Assembly (NCBI RefSeq): GCF_020400605.1
Contig: NZ_JAINRD010000007.1
Coordinates: 248,001-312,000, forward strand
Reading direction: 5' to 3'
DNA from: Streptomyces aculeolatus
Lineage (GTDB): Bacteria; Actinomycetota; Actinomycetes; Streptomycetales; Streptomycetaceae
DNA length: 64,000 bases
The first letter of the stretch is position 1. Every line of letters starts with the position of its first letter. The notes under the pieces were generated by a model. That model saw nothing but the letters and a program-made list of their open reading frames with translations. It was not told the origin of the DNA and made no database searches. A program made the translations under genes and the position numbers. Below are positions 1 through 10,312 of the stretch, one piece after another.

Positions 1-3000
1 TGGGATTCCAGCGGCGCGGCGGGCGGCACCAGCGCCAAGGATGCCGCCATGCCTGCTTCGGAGGATGAGCCGGGTGCTTCGGAGTCCGGCAAGCTGGCCG
101 AGGTGGCGGCCGAGGTGACTGAGGGCGGCGGTGAGTTGCTCCTGACGCCGGATGCTCAGGTTTTGAAGGGGGCCGACACCGTCTACCCGGTGTTCATCGA
201 TCCGCAGTGGTACTCGCCGCGGGCTTCTGCCTGGACGTTCGTCTCCAAGTACTGGGCTGGCTCGCCGCAGTGGAAGTTCAACGGTGAGGACAACGCCGGC
301 TTGGGCTACTGCAACTGGAACTATTGCAACCCCAACGACACGAAGCGGCTTTTCTATCGGATTCCCACGTCCCGGTTTGCAGGGAAGTCGATCCTTTCGG
401 CGGAGTTCGTGGTTCGTAATGTCTGGTCGGCGTCGTGTGCTGACCGTGGCGTGGAGCTGTGGCGTACGAAGGACATCAGTTCGTCGACCACGTGGAACAG
501 CCAGGACAGTGGGTCGGGCTTCTGGCTTGATCAGGTGGACTCCCGATCGTTTGCCTACGGCTACGACGGCTGTGCCGCAAAGGACGCCGAGTTCGGAGTC
601 AAGGCTGTGGTTCAGCAAGCCGCCAATAACAAGTGGTCGACGATGACTTTCGGCATGCGAGCCTCCAGCGAGGACGACCGGTACGGCTGGAAGCGATTCT
701 CAGACAAGGCGTTTCTGCGGGTTAAATACAACCGGCCCCCGCCGCAGGTGAAGATGTCGCAGTTGACCATGGAGTACGGCGGTGTCTGCAAGCGACCGGA
801 TGACAAGGCGTACGTCCGATCTCTGGGCACGATTCGCGCCGATGACATTACTGACCCGGATGGCGACAGTGTTTCGGTGCAGTTCCAGGCCAAGTGGGAT
901 GCTGGGGACGGGAAGGGGTTGATTGCCCGGTGGAAGCCTGCCCGGACCCCTTCCAAGGGCTCTGGGGCGAGCTTCCGCATGTCGCTGCCGACTGAGGGCA
1001 CATCAAAGATCCCTGAGAACAAGACCGTTCACTGGTATGTGCGAGCCTATGACGGGGCGCAGTACTCGCCGTGGTCGTATGCCGGCGACCGGACGGGCTG
1101 TTATTTCGTTTACGATGCCAGTGTCCCCAAGGCGCCGAGCATTTCTTCCGGCGAGTATCCGGCTTCCGATCCGGCAAATCCGGAAGATCCGTGGTGGGAC
1201 GGTGTGGGCCAGTACGGCACTTTCACCTTTGATGCCCCCGACACCGATGTTGTCCGTTATCGATACGGGGTCAACGGTGACCCCATCTCGGCGAATGAAG
1301 TCTCGACATCCGGTGGTGCTGCGAAGGATGTCAAGATCCTCCCCGAACGGCCGGGCCTGAACTTCGTCACCGTGAGGTCGTACGACGCTGCTGGCAACAG
1401 GAGCGAGATCCGCACGTACCAGTTCCGGGTCAAGGCCGGCCAGCCGGACCGGGCAACCTGGCAGCTCGATGAAGAAGCCGGTGCGACCGAAGGACAAGGC
1501 TCCACTCCTCCCAGAACGCTCGCGCTTCGCGGTGGCGCCACCACCGGTGGCGCCGGGGTCGACGGGACTGCACTGCAACTGAACGGAACCGACGCGTACG
1601 CGTCCACAGATCTTTCCGTGATCAACAACACTGGCGGATTCACGGTATCGGCATGGGCAAAGCTGGATGCCAAGCCAACGACTGGCTCGGCGGTGGTGGC
1701 TTCCCAACCGGGCAACACGAGAATGGGCTTCGCACTTCACTACTCGGCCTCGTACGACCGCTGGATCTTCAATGGCTTCTCCGATGACTCTCCGGATGCG
1801 GTGGTCTATCGGGCCATGGCCCCTGCCGCCGGCGGAGTCGTGGTCGGGGAGTGGACGCACCTCGTCGGCTCGTACGACTCAGTCGAGGACAAGCTGCAGT
1901 TGTTCGTCAACGGCGAGCTGGTCGGGGAGACCCCCTTTACCGCAACTTGGAACGCCCGGCGGGGTCTGCACATCGGTGCAGGCATCGGGAGTGGCGTAGC
2001 GAAGGACTTCTTTCCCGGGACCATCGACAAGTTGCAGATCTTCGACAAGCGCATAGCTCAGGACGAAGTCGACAAGCTCTATGCGAAGCAGTCCGTCGGC
2101 GACCCCGGCCGCCCCGCGGTAGCCGTATTCGAACTCGACGAGCAGGCTGGAACCACGGAGATATCCGGGCGCGGTGGCGTGCTGCCCGCCCACTACCACG
2201 GCGGCACCACTACCGGCGTGCCCGGGATAGCGGGCAAGGCAGCGAAGTTCAACGGCACAGACGGTTACGCGAAGATCGGGCAGACGTCGGGGCCCCATAT
2301 CAATTCGGAACGCTCGTTCACGGTCTCGGCCTGGGCCAAGCTGGACAGCAAGCCAAACCATCCCGCGGCTGTCGTGGCCCAGACAGGCCGCTACGCACCC
2401 GGCTTCGAGCTGTACTACTCCGAAGCCTACGACCGCTGGGGATTCACCCAGTTCGACTCCGACTCACCGGACGCCCGCCCGATCCGCGCCCTGCAGCCGG
2501 AAGGGACCACTGCGTACGCAGGCACGTGGGCGCACCTTGTCGGAGTTCACGACACCACGGCCAACACTCTGACCCTCTACGTCAACGGCCGCAAGGCCGG
2601 CGAGACGACGCTCGTCGATGCCTTCTACGCGGATCAGTCCATGCTCATTGGTGCCAGCTCCCTGAACGGTGCGTTGAAGAGTCACTTTCCCGGCACCGTC
2701 GACGACGTGAGACTGTTCGACCGTCCGGTATCAGCCGCCGAGGTGCTGCAGATGTACAAGCAGCGACCAGAGGCCACCGGCCGGTGGATGTTCGAGGAGA
2801 CCGATGGGGCCAGTCCGGCCGTCACCCCGGATGACTCGCCTCGGCGAACCGGGATGACCTTGCGCGGGGGAGCCTCCGTCGACTTCTCCGGGGCATTTAT
2901 GGGGGCGAACGGTCTGCTCCTCGACGGCGTGGACGACCACGCAGCAACCTCCGGCGTTCCGGTGGACACCACGGGAAGCTTCACTGTCACCGGCTGGGCG

Positions 3001-3540
3001 CAGGCAGCCGCGGCACCCACCGCCGCGAAGACGGTGCTCAGCGCCGCCGGAGCCCAGCAAAGTGCCTTCCAAGTGCGCTACGTGCCAAGTCAGAACCCGG
3101 AGAAGCCAGGCCGATGGCAACTCGCGCTGCCGGGTGCGGACAGTGCAGTAGCTGCGGTCTCGCGTGTCGAGAACGAGGCGTTCGACGACGTGCAGTCGTG
3201 GAACCACCTGGCCCTGGTCTACGACGGCTTCCGGAAGGAAGCTCGCCTGTACGTCAACGGCCAGCTGGAGGAGATCGCCTGCGCCGACGACGACGGAGAC
3301 GGTGAAGCGGATGACCCGACGTGTGTGGACCAGGTGCCGTGGGGCGAGAACGTCCTGACGTTCAAGGCAAGCGCCTCGCTGGAGGTCGGAAGGGCCAAGA
3401 CCGGCGGTACGTGGGGTGAGTACTGGCCCGGTGCGGTCGACGACGTGTGGACCTTCCAAGGTGCCTTATCGGATGCGCAGGTGGGGCGCATCGCTGGTGA
3501 GTGGTTCGAGTTGCCGACGGACGTACCGAATGCCGATTAG
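1..3540 (+). CDS. Secreted-type LamG (concanavalin A-like) multi-domain protein, 5' partial
   Basis: The frame is open from the first base, so the true start lies left of the window; the first internal ATG is at 49. The visible 1179 codons begin with an acidic linker. A region with paired cysteines and many aromatics follows (roughly codons 60-250), as often found before LamG repeats in actinomycete surface proteins. An Ig/fibronectin-like stretch is next, then three LamG/jelly-roll repeats (about codons 500-690, 700-905 and 915-1150), each with an 'LNGTDAYA'-like strand and a 'FTVSAWAKLD'-like strand. The family is extracellular and probably binds glycans or proteins. It sits 87 bp upstream of the RHS toxin gene on the same strand, a common pairing in Streptomyces, so it may help display or deliver the toxin. 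That role is inferred. The domain calls are firm. Confidence 0.85.
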   Translation, partial: WDSSGAAGGTSAKDAAMPASEDEPGASESGKLAEVAAEVTEGGGELLLTPDAQVLKGADTVYPVFIDPQWYSPRASAWTFVSKYWAGSPQWKFNGEDNAGLGYCNWNYCNPNDTKRLFYRIPTSRFAGKSILSAEFVVRNVWSASCADRGVELWRTKDISSSTTWNSQDSGSGFWLDQVDSRSFAYGYDGCAAKDAEFGVKAVVQQAANNKWSTMTFGMRASSEDDRYGWKRFSDKAFLRVKYNRPPPQVKMSQLTMEYGGVCKRPDDKAYVRSLGTIRADDITDPDGDSVSVQFQAKWDAGDGKGLIARWKPARTPSKGSGASFRMSLPTEGTSKIPENKTVHWYVRAYDGAQYSPWSYAGDRTGCYFVYDASVPKAPSISSGEYPASDPANPEDPWWDGVGQYGTFTFDAPDTDVVRYRYGVNGDPISANEVSTSGGAAKDVKILPERPGLNFVTVRSYDAAGNRSEIRTYQFRVKAGQPDRATWQLDEEAGATEGQGSTPPRTLALRGGATTGGAGVDGTALQLNGTDAYASTDLSVINNTGGFTVSAWAKLDAKPTTGSAVVASQPGNTRMGFALHYSASYDRWIFNGFSDDSPDAVVYRAMAPAAGGVVVGEWTHLVGSYDSVEDKLQLFVNGELVGETPFTATWNARRGLHIGAGIGSGVAKDFFPGTIDKLQIFDKRIAQDEVDKLYAKQSVGDPGRPAVAVFELDEQAGTTEISGRGGVLPAHYHGGTTTGVPGIAGKAAKFNGTDGYAKIGQTSGPHINSERSFTVSAWAKLDSKPNHPAAVVAQTGRYAPGFELYYSEAYDRWGFTQFDSDSPDARPIRALQPEGTTAYAGTWAHLVGVHDTTANTLTLYVNGRKAGETTLVDAFYADQSMLIGASSLNGALKSHFPGTVDDVRLFDRPVSAAEVLQMYKQRPEATGRWMFEETDGASPAVTPDDSPRRTGMTLRGGASVDFSGAFMGANGLLLDGVDDHAATSGVPVDTTGSFTVTGWAQAAAAPTAAKTVLSAAGAQQSAFQVRYVPSQNPEKPGRWQLALPGADSAVAAVSRVENEAFDDVQSWNHLALVYDGFRKEARLYVNGQLEEIACADDDGDGEADDPTCVDQVPWGENVLTFKASASLEVGRAKTGGTWGEYWPGAVDDVWTFQGALSDAQVGRIAGEWFELPTDVPNAD

Positions 3541-3627
3541 GCATCGGCACGAACCGAGGCAGGCAGCACACTTCGACAACCGCGTGGGCCACGGCGTGCG
3601 CACATCAGCAGGCGAGGGGTGGGGACG

Positions 3628-6600
3628 ATGACGAAGAGGACACGCGTACACAGACCGATAGCCGGTGCTCGGCAAGCGATTGCCCTTTTGTGTGCCGCGG
3701 TGATGACCGGCACCTTGCTGCAGGCGACACCGACAGCGACGGCGGTCTCGAACGCCGTGGCCGGTGGCTCTCGTGCCGCGTCCGAGGCCCCGGATCCGGG
3801 GAAGTCTGTGCCTGGCGGCCCCGCCGACAAGGTCAAGCCGCGCAAGACCACGCCTGGCCCTCGAACTCCGGGGGACAAGCCGCAGGCCTCGTGGGCGGAA
3901 CCTGGCACGGCAACGGTGAACCTGGCCCCGAAACCGCAGGGCCGCGCTGCAAGTGACATCCGTGCAGGCGATCTGCCTATACGGCTCAGCACCCCGTCGA
4001 ACCACGGAGAACACACCGACGCCGATCCTCTCCAGGGCACTGTTCGTGTGGAAATGCTGGACCGCGCTACGGCCCGCAGCGCGGGTATTGTCGGCCCGGT
4101 GTTCACCCTTGAGTCTCAGCCTGAGCAGGACCAAGGATCAGCGGAAGCCCGTGGCCGGTCAGGGGCGGTCGATGTCACGCTGGACTATGCGGACTTCGCC
4201 GAGTCCTTCGGTGGCGCGTACGGCTCTCGCCTGACGCTTACGGAACTGCGGGCCTGTGCCCTGACTCGCCCAGTCCGTCCGGAGTGCCGTACCGGCGAGC
4301 CGGTCAAAACCACCAACGACACCGAGCAGCAAACCCTGAACGCCGCGGACGTCGTCGTAGGGGGCAGCACCCCCACGATCCTCGCTGCTGTGGCTGCGGA
4401 GGAGGGCGGCCAGGGCGACTTCAAGGCCACGCCGCTGACGCCTTCGGCCGCGTGGAACGTGGGACTGAACACAGGCGATTTCACATGGGGCTACGACTTT
4501 CAGATACCCCAGGTCCCAGGAGGCTTGCATCCGACCGTACAGATGTCGTACTCGTCCGGTTCGGTGGACGGCCGCACCGGTGGTACCAACAACCAGTCTT
4601 CCTGGGTCGGTGACGGCTTCGACCTCTGGCCGGGTTACATCGAGCGCCGCTACAAGTCCTGTTCGGACGACGGGGTGGAGAACCCCGACGGGAACAAGCC
4701 GGGCGACCAGTGCTGGGGCTACGACAACGCATTCCTTGCCATCAACGGCAAGGGCGGTGAGCTGGTCCCAGCTGGGAATGACGAGTGGAAGCTGAAGAAG
4801 GACGACGGCACGCTCATCAAGCGGCTGACATCCAGCGACCGGAACAACGGTGACAACAACGACGAGTACTGGCGCGTCACCGATCCCAACGGGGTTCGGT
4901 ACTACTACGGCTACCACCGGCTGCCAGGATGGGCTTCGGGTGACGAAACTACCGATTCCACCTGGAACGTTCCTGTATTCGGCGATGATGCCGATGAACC
5001 CTGCCATGACTCGGCAGGCTTCGGATCCTCGTGGTGTCAGCAGGCTTGGCGGTGGAACCTCGACTACGTCGTCGACCCGCACGGCAACGCCATCGCCTAC
5101 TACTACAACAAGGAAGAAAACTCTTACGGCCGCAATCTGAAGGCGACCAACAACACCCGCTACGACCGCGGCGGCAACCTGGACCGCATCGAGTACGGCC
5201 TGAAGTCCTCGGCCGTCTACGGGACCAAACCGCTGGCGAAGGTCGACTTCACCAGCAGCGAGCGCTGCCTGCCCAACACCCAGACCGACTGCGGAAGCAT
5301 CTCCACGGACTCCTTCTACTGGTACGACACTCCGTGGGATCTCAACTGCAGCGCGGACGTGGACTGCGACAACGGCCGGCTGGCACCGACTTTCTGGACC
5401 CGCAAGCGCCTGACCGGCGTGAACACCGAGGTCCTGAAGAGCGACGGCAGCTACGCCAGCGTGGACTCCTGGAAACTTCAGCACCGCTGGGGCCAGGCCG
5501 ACATCGACTACCAACTGCTACTGGACTCGATACAGCGCACCGGCCACACCGCATCCCCAACGATCGCACTGCCGAAAACCACCTTCACCTACATCCAGAA
5601 GGCAAATCGACTCGACAAGACGGGCGACGGCTACGCACCATTCATCAAAGCCCGACTGTCCGATGTCGAGGACGAATATGGTGGCCGAATATCCGTCAAC
5701 TACTCCGGGGAAGCCTGCTCCTGGGACTCGTTGCCAACTCCGCAGAGCAACACCACTCGCTGCTTCCCCCAGTACATCGGAGGATCGTCCAGCGACGACC
5801 CGGAACGCCAGTGGTTCAACAAATACGTTGCCACGTTCCTTACGGAGACCGATCGGACGGGCGGCGCACCCGACAAACTCACCCGCTACGAGTACCTGGG
5901 CGGGGCAGCCTGGCACTACGACGATGACGACGGCCTGACCAAGGAAAAGTTCAAAACCTGGTCCCAGTGGCGCGGTTACGACCACGTTCGCGTCAAGACC
6001 GGCGGAGCCGGCGGCGAGTCCGCACTCAAGTCGCAGAAGGACAGCTACTTCCTACGCGGCATGCACGGTGACCGTGAGAGCACCAGCGGCGGCACCAGGA
6101 GCGTACAGATATCGCTGGGCGATGGCGAAGGCGATCCCATCACCGATCACGAGTCGGCGGCGGGGTTCGCGTACAAGACCGTCGACTACTCCGCGCCCGA
6201 CGGCAAGGTTCTGAGCAAGACCGTCAACCGCCCCTGGCATCACCAGACGGCCAAGAAGGAACGCAACTGGGGCACGGTAACCGCCAACTTCAGCGGCACC
6301 GCATACACCAAGAACTGGGTCTCCCTCGACCAGGGCGCCGGCAGCAAGTGGCGCGTCTCCTCGACGGCCAGCACCCATGACACCGTCGCTGGCCGGATCA
6401 CCAAGGTCGATGACTTCGGAGACAACTCGACTGCCGCCGACAACCGGTGCACCCGTACCACCTACGCCACCAACGCCGAAGCCAACATCCTCACCCTGCC
6501 AGGACGGGTGGAGACCGTGGCGGCGAGTTGCGACGACACGGTCGACCGCTCCAAGGACGTCGTCAACGACGTCCGCACGGCATACGACTCCGGCTCCTAC

Positions 6601-9600
6601 GGAGACACGCCCACTGCGGGGGACGCCACCGCGGTGGCGACCTTGAAATCCCACAACGGCACCACTGCCACCTACCTGGAGAGCGGCGCCACCTACGACA
6701 GCTACGGGCGCGAGCGCTCGGCCACCGACCTGACCGCCAACGTCACCGTCACAGGCACGGATCCGCCACAGCGCAACGCCCGCACCGACGGCCGCACCAC
6801 CACGATCGCCTACACCCCGACCAGCGGGTTCCCGACCAAGGTCACGAAGACAACACCCCCTGCACTCGAGGGGAACGCGAGCACGGCCCAGACCGAGGTC
6901 CGCGAACTGGAACCGCTGCGCGGCCAGCCGTCGGCGATCCTCGATACCAACGACAAGCGCACCGCCTACACCTACGATGCGCTGGGCCGCACCACGAAGA
7001 TCTGGCTGGCTGGCAGGCTCACCGGCACGCTGCCGGACTACGAGTTCACGTACTTCGTCGAGGAGAACCAGCCGGTCGCCGTGGCCACCCGCACGCTGGG
7101 GCTCACAGTCACGAACCAGATCCCCTCGTACACCCTCTACGACGGCTTCCTCCGCGAGCGCCAGACACAAACAGCCGGCCCCAATGGGGGCCGCCTCATC
7201 GCCGACAACTTCTACGACGAGCGTGGTCTGGTCGATCAGACCTTCGCCCCCTACCACGCCGACGGCGGCCAGAGCCGCATCCTGTTCGAACCCAACGACG
7301 CCGAGGACGTGGAAACGCAAACCCGCCACGTGCACGACGGACTCGGCCGAGAGACCGAGAACCGTCTCATGTCCGGCAGCGGAGACGGGGGCGAAGTCCT
7401 CGCCACCACCAAGACGACCTACCACGGTGACCGGGTCACCGTCGTCCCACCGGTTGGCGACACCACCACAACGACGCTAACTGACGCCCGCGGACAGACC
7501 ACCGAGGTCCGTCAGCACCACGAGCGGTCCCCGACATCGAGCTACGACACCATCGCCTACGATCACACTCCACGAGGCGAACTCGCGAAGGTCACGGACC
7601 CGGCCGGCAACGCCTGGACGTACACCTACGACCAACTCGGCCGCCAGGTCGAAGCGAACGACCCCGACAAGGGCAAGAGCACGTCCACCTATGACGACCG
7701 CGGCCAACTCGTGTCCTCCACAGACGCCCGCGACGTCAAGCTCGTCAACATCTACGACGGACTCGGCCGCCAGACCGAACTGCGGGAAGGCGCGCCGTCC
7801 GGAGAGCTCCGAGCGAAGTGGATCTACGACACCCTGAGCGGCGCACAAGGCCAGCTCGCCGAGTCCACCCGCTACGTGGAAGGCAGCGCCTACACCCACA
7901 AGGTCACCCAGTACGACGACTACTACCGCCCATCCAGACAGGCCACCGTCATCCCTCCTGCAGAAGGCGCCCTCGCCGGCACCTACCAGGAAGGCACCGC
8001 CTACACCGCGAGCGGGCTGGTCAAGTCCCGCACGTTCTCTACGGTCGGCAATATCGCTGCCAAGGGCTGGAACTACGAGTACGACCCGAACACCCAGTGG
8101 CCGCTTGCGGTCGTCTCCGACGGCGTTCGATCCGACACCACCTACACGCTCCTCGGCAAGCCCTATACGCAACTCCTCGGCGCCACCGGCGACGCAGAGA
8201 GAACCAAAGTCACCAACACCTACGAGGGCGGCACCCAACGCCTCAAGACCTCGCGCGTCGACCGCCCCGGCCAGCCCGGCGTCGACCAGCACAACACCTA
8301 CCAGTACGACCAGGCAGGCAACTTCCTCTCCATCTCAGACGTCTCCCGCACCGGGACCGACACGCAGTGCTTCACGTACGACCACCTGCGCCGCCTGACA
8401 GAAGCCTGGACAGAGGCCGACACCGCCTGCGAGACCGCACCGCCGGCAACGGGCATCGGCGGCCCGGCCCCGTACTGGCAAACCTTCACCTACGACAAGG
8501 TCGGCAACCGCCTCACCGAGGCGCAGCACGACATCGGCGGCGACACCAGCAGAGACGTCAACCGCACCTACACCTATCCGGCGCCGGGCACTCCTCAACC
8601 GCACACACTGACCTCGGTCACCACAGAGGAACAATCGGGCACCGCCACCGACAACTTCAGCTACGACCCCACCGGCAACACCACCACCCGTTCCCAGGAC
8701 GGCGCATCCCAGCAACTCACCTGGGACGCCGAAGGCCAGCTGAGGAAGGTCGACGGCGGAGCCGAGAAGGTCACCGACTACGTCTACGACGCAGACGGCA
8801 ACCGACTCATCGCCCGCACCCCCTCAGGCGCCACCCTCTACTGGGGCGACCACACCGAGGTCTTCCTCCCCAAGGGGAGCACCACCCGCAAGGCCACCCG
8901 CTACGTCCCACTGGGCAACGGCAACCAGGCCGTACTCGAAAACGACGGCAACTGGTCCCTCACCCTCGCCGACCACAACGGCACCGGCAACCTGGCCATC
9001 GACGCTGACACCCTCAACCTCACCCAACGCCGCAACCTGCCCTTCGGCGCCCTCCGCGGCACACCCCACGGGCCCTGGCCCGGAACCCGCGGCTTCGTCG
9101 GCGGAGTCGATGACACCACCAGCACCGGTCTGCAACACCTCGGCGCCCGCGAATATGATCCGCTTACCGGCCGCTTCCTCTCCGTCGACCCGATCATGGA
9201 TCCCACTGATCCGGAATCACTGCACGGCTACTCCTACGCCGGCAGCAGCCCGCTGACGTTCAGCGACCCGGAGGGACTCAGCCGAGCCGACGCCTGCGGA
9301 GTCGGCTGCCCCATCGGCGGCACGGGACCCGGCACCGGACGCCCCATTCAGATCATCAGCAGCAGCCCCACCAACTACAACCCAAGTCCCTGTCTGAACA
9401 TGAACGGCTCGCCATGCGGCTCCAAAACCGGGAGCAGTGACGATCGATCCCCCAGTCCCCAGCCGCAGGCACCCCCACTTCCCGTTCCGGACTGGGTTTG
9501 CGATTCCGATTGCGTTGCGCAGCACATAGAAGCAGACTCATTCGGTCTAATTCCAGCAGCAACTGTCAGAAGTTGCGATAGCGGAGCTCTAGGAGACTGT

Positions 9601-10101
9601 GGATGGTTGGCCGCAGCATTTACGCCGTGGGGGAAGGCAGGCACGCTTCTTGGCAGGTTGTCCAAGGGGCTCCGCATAGCAGGAGGCGTTGAGAGACTGG
9701 CTAGCGTGCATAACGCGGTCGTTGCTGCAAATATTGGAAAAATCCGCAGTACCTGGAATATCGGCAAGAAGAGAGTAGTAGCTTCTGGAGTTCTGCAAAC
9801 TGAGGATGGTTCGCAGGTATTCAATGCAGCTAGCGGGCCGGACAAGGCAGGTTTGGTAGGGAAGCCAAGCAACCCCGTATTCGAGACTGTAAGTACATCA
9901 GGTGGAAAATTCTCACGCGGAGCAGACGCCGAATATAAGATTCTGGAGCGTGCTGCCGAAGCCCTCGGCGCGCCGTCCGGCCAGCGTGGAATTCTGACTC
10001 TCCAAATCGGCAAGACCCCATGCACGTCTTGCGGAGGCGTTATAGATCAATTCGCTGAGAGGTACCCAAACGTCTGGATTCGTATTGGGATCGGAGAATG
10101 A
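3628..10101 (+). CDS. RHS-repeat polymorphic toxin with C-terminal deaminase-like domain
   Basis: This protein has 2157 residues. I prefer the ATG at 3628 over the upstream GTG at 3619 because GAGGGG lies at proper spacing. The N-terminus is a signal peptide (basic start, then a hydrophobic stretch ending near ATPTATAV). YD/RHS repeats of the 'YDALGRTTK' and 'YDGLGRQTE' kind fill the middle, followed by the RHS core ('GAREYDPLTGRFLSVDP'). 'NPLTF/DPEGLS'-type residues mark the junction to the variable tail. The last ~190 residues, from about base 9540, are visibly less GC-rich. They contain D2100-A-E2102 and P-C2132-T-S-C2135, the zinc and catalytic motifs of the toxin deaminase superfamily, except that Asp replaces the usual His or Cys. 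The tail is therefore a probable nucleic-acid or nucleotide deaminase delivered to competitors. A SUKH immunity gene lies at 11501, separated from it by an insertion sequence. Confidence 0.88.
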   Translation: MTKRTRVHRPIAGARQAIALLCAAVMTGTLLQATPTATAVSNAVAGGSRAASEAPDPGKSVPGGPADKVKPRKTTPGPRTPGDKPQASWAEPGTATVNLAPKPQGRAASDIRAGDLPIRLSTPSNHGEHTDADPLQGTVRVEMLDRATARSAGIVGPVFTLESQPEQDQGSAEARGRSGAVDVTLDYADFAESFGGAYGSRLTLTELRACALTRPVRPECRTGEPVKTTNDTEQQTLNAADVVVGGSTPTILAAVAAEEGGQGDFKATPLTPSAAWNVGLNTGDFTWGYDFQIPQVPGGLHPTVQMSYSSGSVDGRTGGTNNQSSWVGDGFDLWPGYIERRYKSCSDDGVENPDGNKPGDQCWGYDNAFLAINGKGGELVPAGNDEWKLKKDDGTLIKRLTSSDRNNGDNNDEYWRVTDPNGVRYYYGYHRLPGWASGDETTDSTWNVPVFGDDADEPCHDSAGFGSSWCQQAWRWNLDYVVDPHGNAIAYYYNKEENSYGRNLKATNNTRYDRGGNLDRIEYGLKSSAVYGTKPLAKVDFTSSERCLPNTQTDCGSISTDSFYWYDTPWDLNCSADVDCDNGRLAPTFWTRKRLTGVNTEVLKSDGSYASVDSWKLQHRWGQADIDYQLLLDSIQRTGHTASPTIALPKTTFTYIQKANRLDKTGDGYAPFIKARLSDVEDEYGGRISVNYSGEACSWDSLPTPQSNTTRCFPQYIGGSSSDDPERQWFNKYVATFLTETDRTGGAPDKLTRYEYLGGAAWHYDDDDGLTKEKFKTWSQWRGYDHVRVKTGGAGGESALKSQKDSYFLRGMHGDRESTSGGTRSVQISLGDGEGDPITDHESAAGFAYKTVDYSAPDGKVLSKTVNRPWHHQTAKKERNWGTVTANFSGTAYTKNWVSLDQGAGSKWRVSSTASTHDTVAGRITKVDDFGDNSTAADNRCTRTTYATNAEANILTLPGRVETVAASCDDTVDRSKDVVNDVRTAYDSGSYGDTPTAGDATAVATLKSHNGTTATYLESGATYDSYGRERSATDLTANVTVTGTDPPQRNARTDGRTTTIAYTPTSGFPTKVTKTTPPALEGNASTAQTEVRELEPLRGQPSAILDTNDKRTAYTYDALGRTTKIWLAGRLTGTLPDYEFTYFVEENQPVAVATRTLGLTVTNQIPSYTLYDGFLRERQTQTAGPNGGRLIADNFYDERGLVDQTFAPYHADGGQSRILFEPNDAEDVETQTRHVHDGLGRETENRLMSGSGDGGEVLATTKTTYHGDRVTVVPPVGDTTTTTLTDARGQTTEVRQHHERSPTSSYDTIAYDHTPRGELAKVTDPAGNAWTYTYDQLGRQVEANDPDKGKSTSTYDDRGQLVSSTDARDVKLVNIYDGLGRQTELREGAPSGELRAKWIYDTLSGAQGQLAESTRYVEGSAYTHKVTQYDDYYRPSRQATVIPPAEGALAGTYQEGTAYTASGLVKSRTFSTVGNIAAKGWNYEYDPNTQWPLAVVSDGVRSDTTYTLLGKPYTQLLGATGDAERTKVTNTYEGGTQRLKTSRVDRPGQPGVDQHNTYQYDQAGNFLSISDVSRTGTDTQCFTYDHLRRLTEAWTEADTACETAPPATGIGGPAPYWQTFTYDKVGNRLTEAQHDIGGDTSRDVNRTYTYPAPGTPQPHTLTSVTTEEQSGTATDNFSYDPTGNTTTRSQDGASQQLTWDAEGQLRKVDGGAEKVTDYVYDADGNRLIARTPSGATLYWGDHTEVFLPKGSTTRKATRYVPLGNGNQAVLENDGNWSLTLADHNGTGNLAIDADTLNLTQRRNLPFGALRGTPHGPWPGTRGFVGGVDDTTSTGLQHLGAREYDPLTGRFLSVDPIMDPTDPESLHGYSYAGSSPLTFSDPEGLSRADACGVGCPIGGTGPGTGRPIQIISSSPTNYNPSPCLNMNGSPCGSKTGSSDDRSPSPQPQAPPLPVPDWVCDSDCVAQHIEADSFGLIPAATVRSCDSGALGDCGWLAAAFTPWGKAGTLLGRLSKGLRIAGGVERLASVHNAVVAANIGKIRSTWNIGKKRVVASGVLQTEDGSQVFNAASGPDKAGLVGKPSNPVFETVSTSGGKFSRGADAEYKILERAAEALGAPSGQRGILTLQIGKTPCTSCGGVIDQFAERYPNVWIRIGIGE

Positions 10102-10312
10102 GGGTGTAGGCGAGAGACGCGGGCAAGGGCGGTGGCTCTCAGGTGTCAATCACGGTGTGCCAGATGCGCTGAGGGACTGCGCGACCATCACCGACGATGC
10201 CCAGTCGTGACGAGTCCGCAGTGTCATTTTGATGCCCAGCAGGAATTTCGACGCTGCGCTGGTGTCTCGTGACCCGGTTCGATTTATTTCAAATTGTTGT
10301 TTATGAGCTTCT

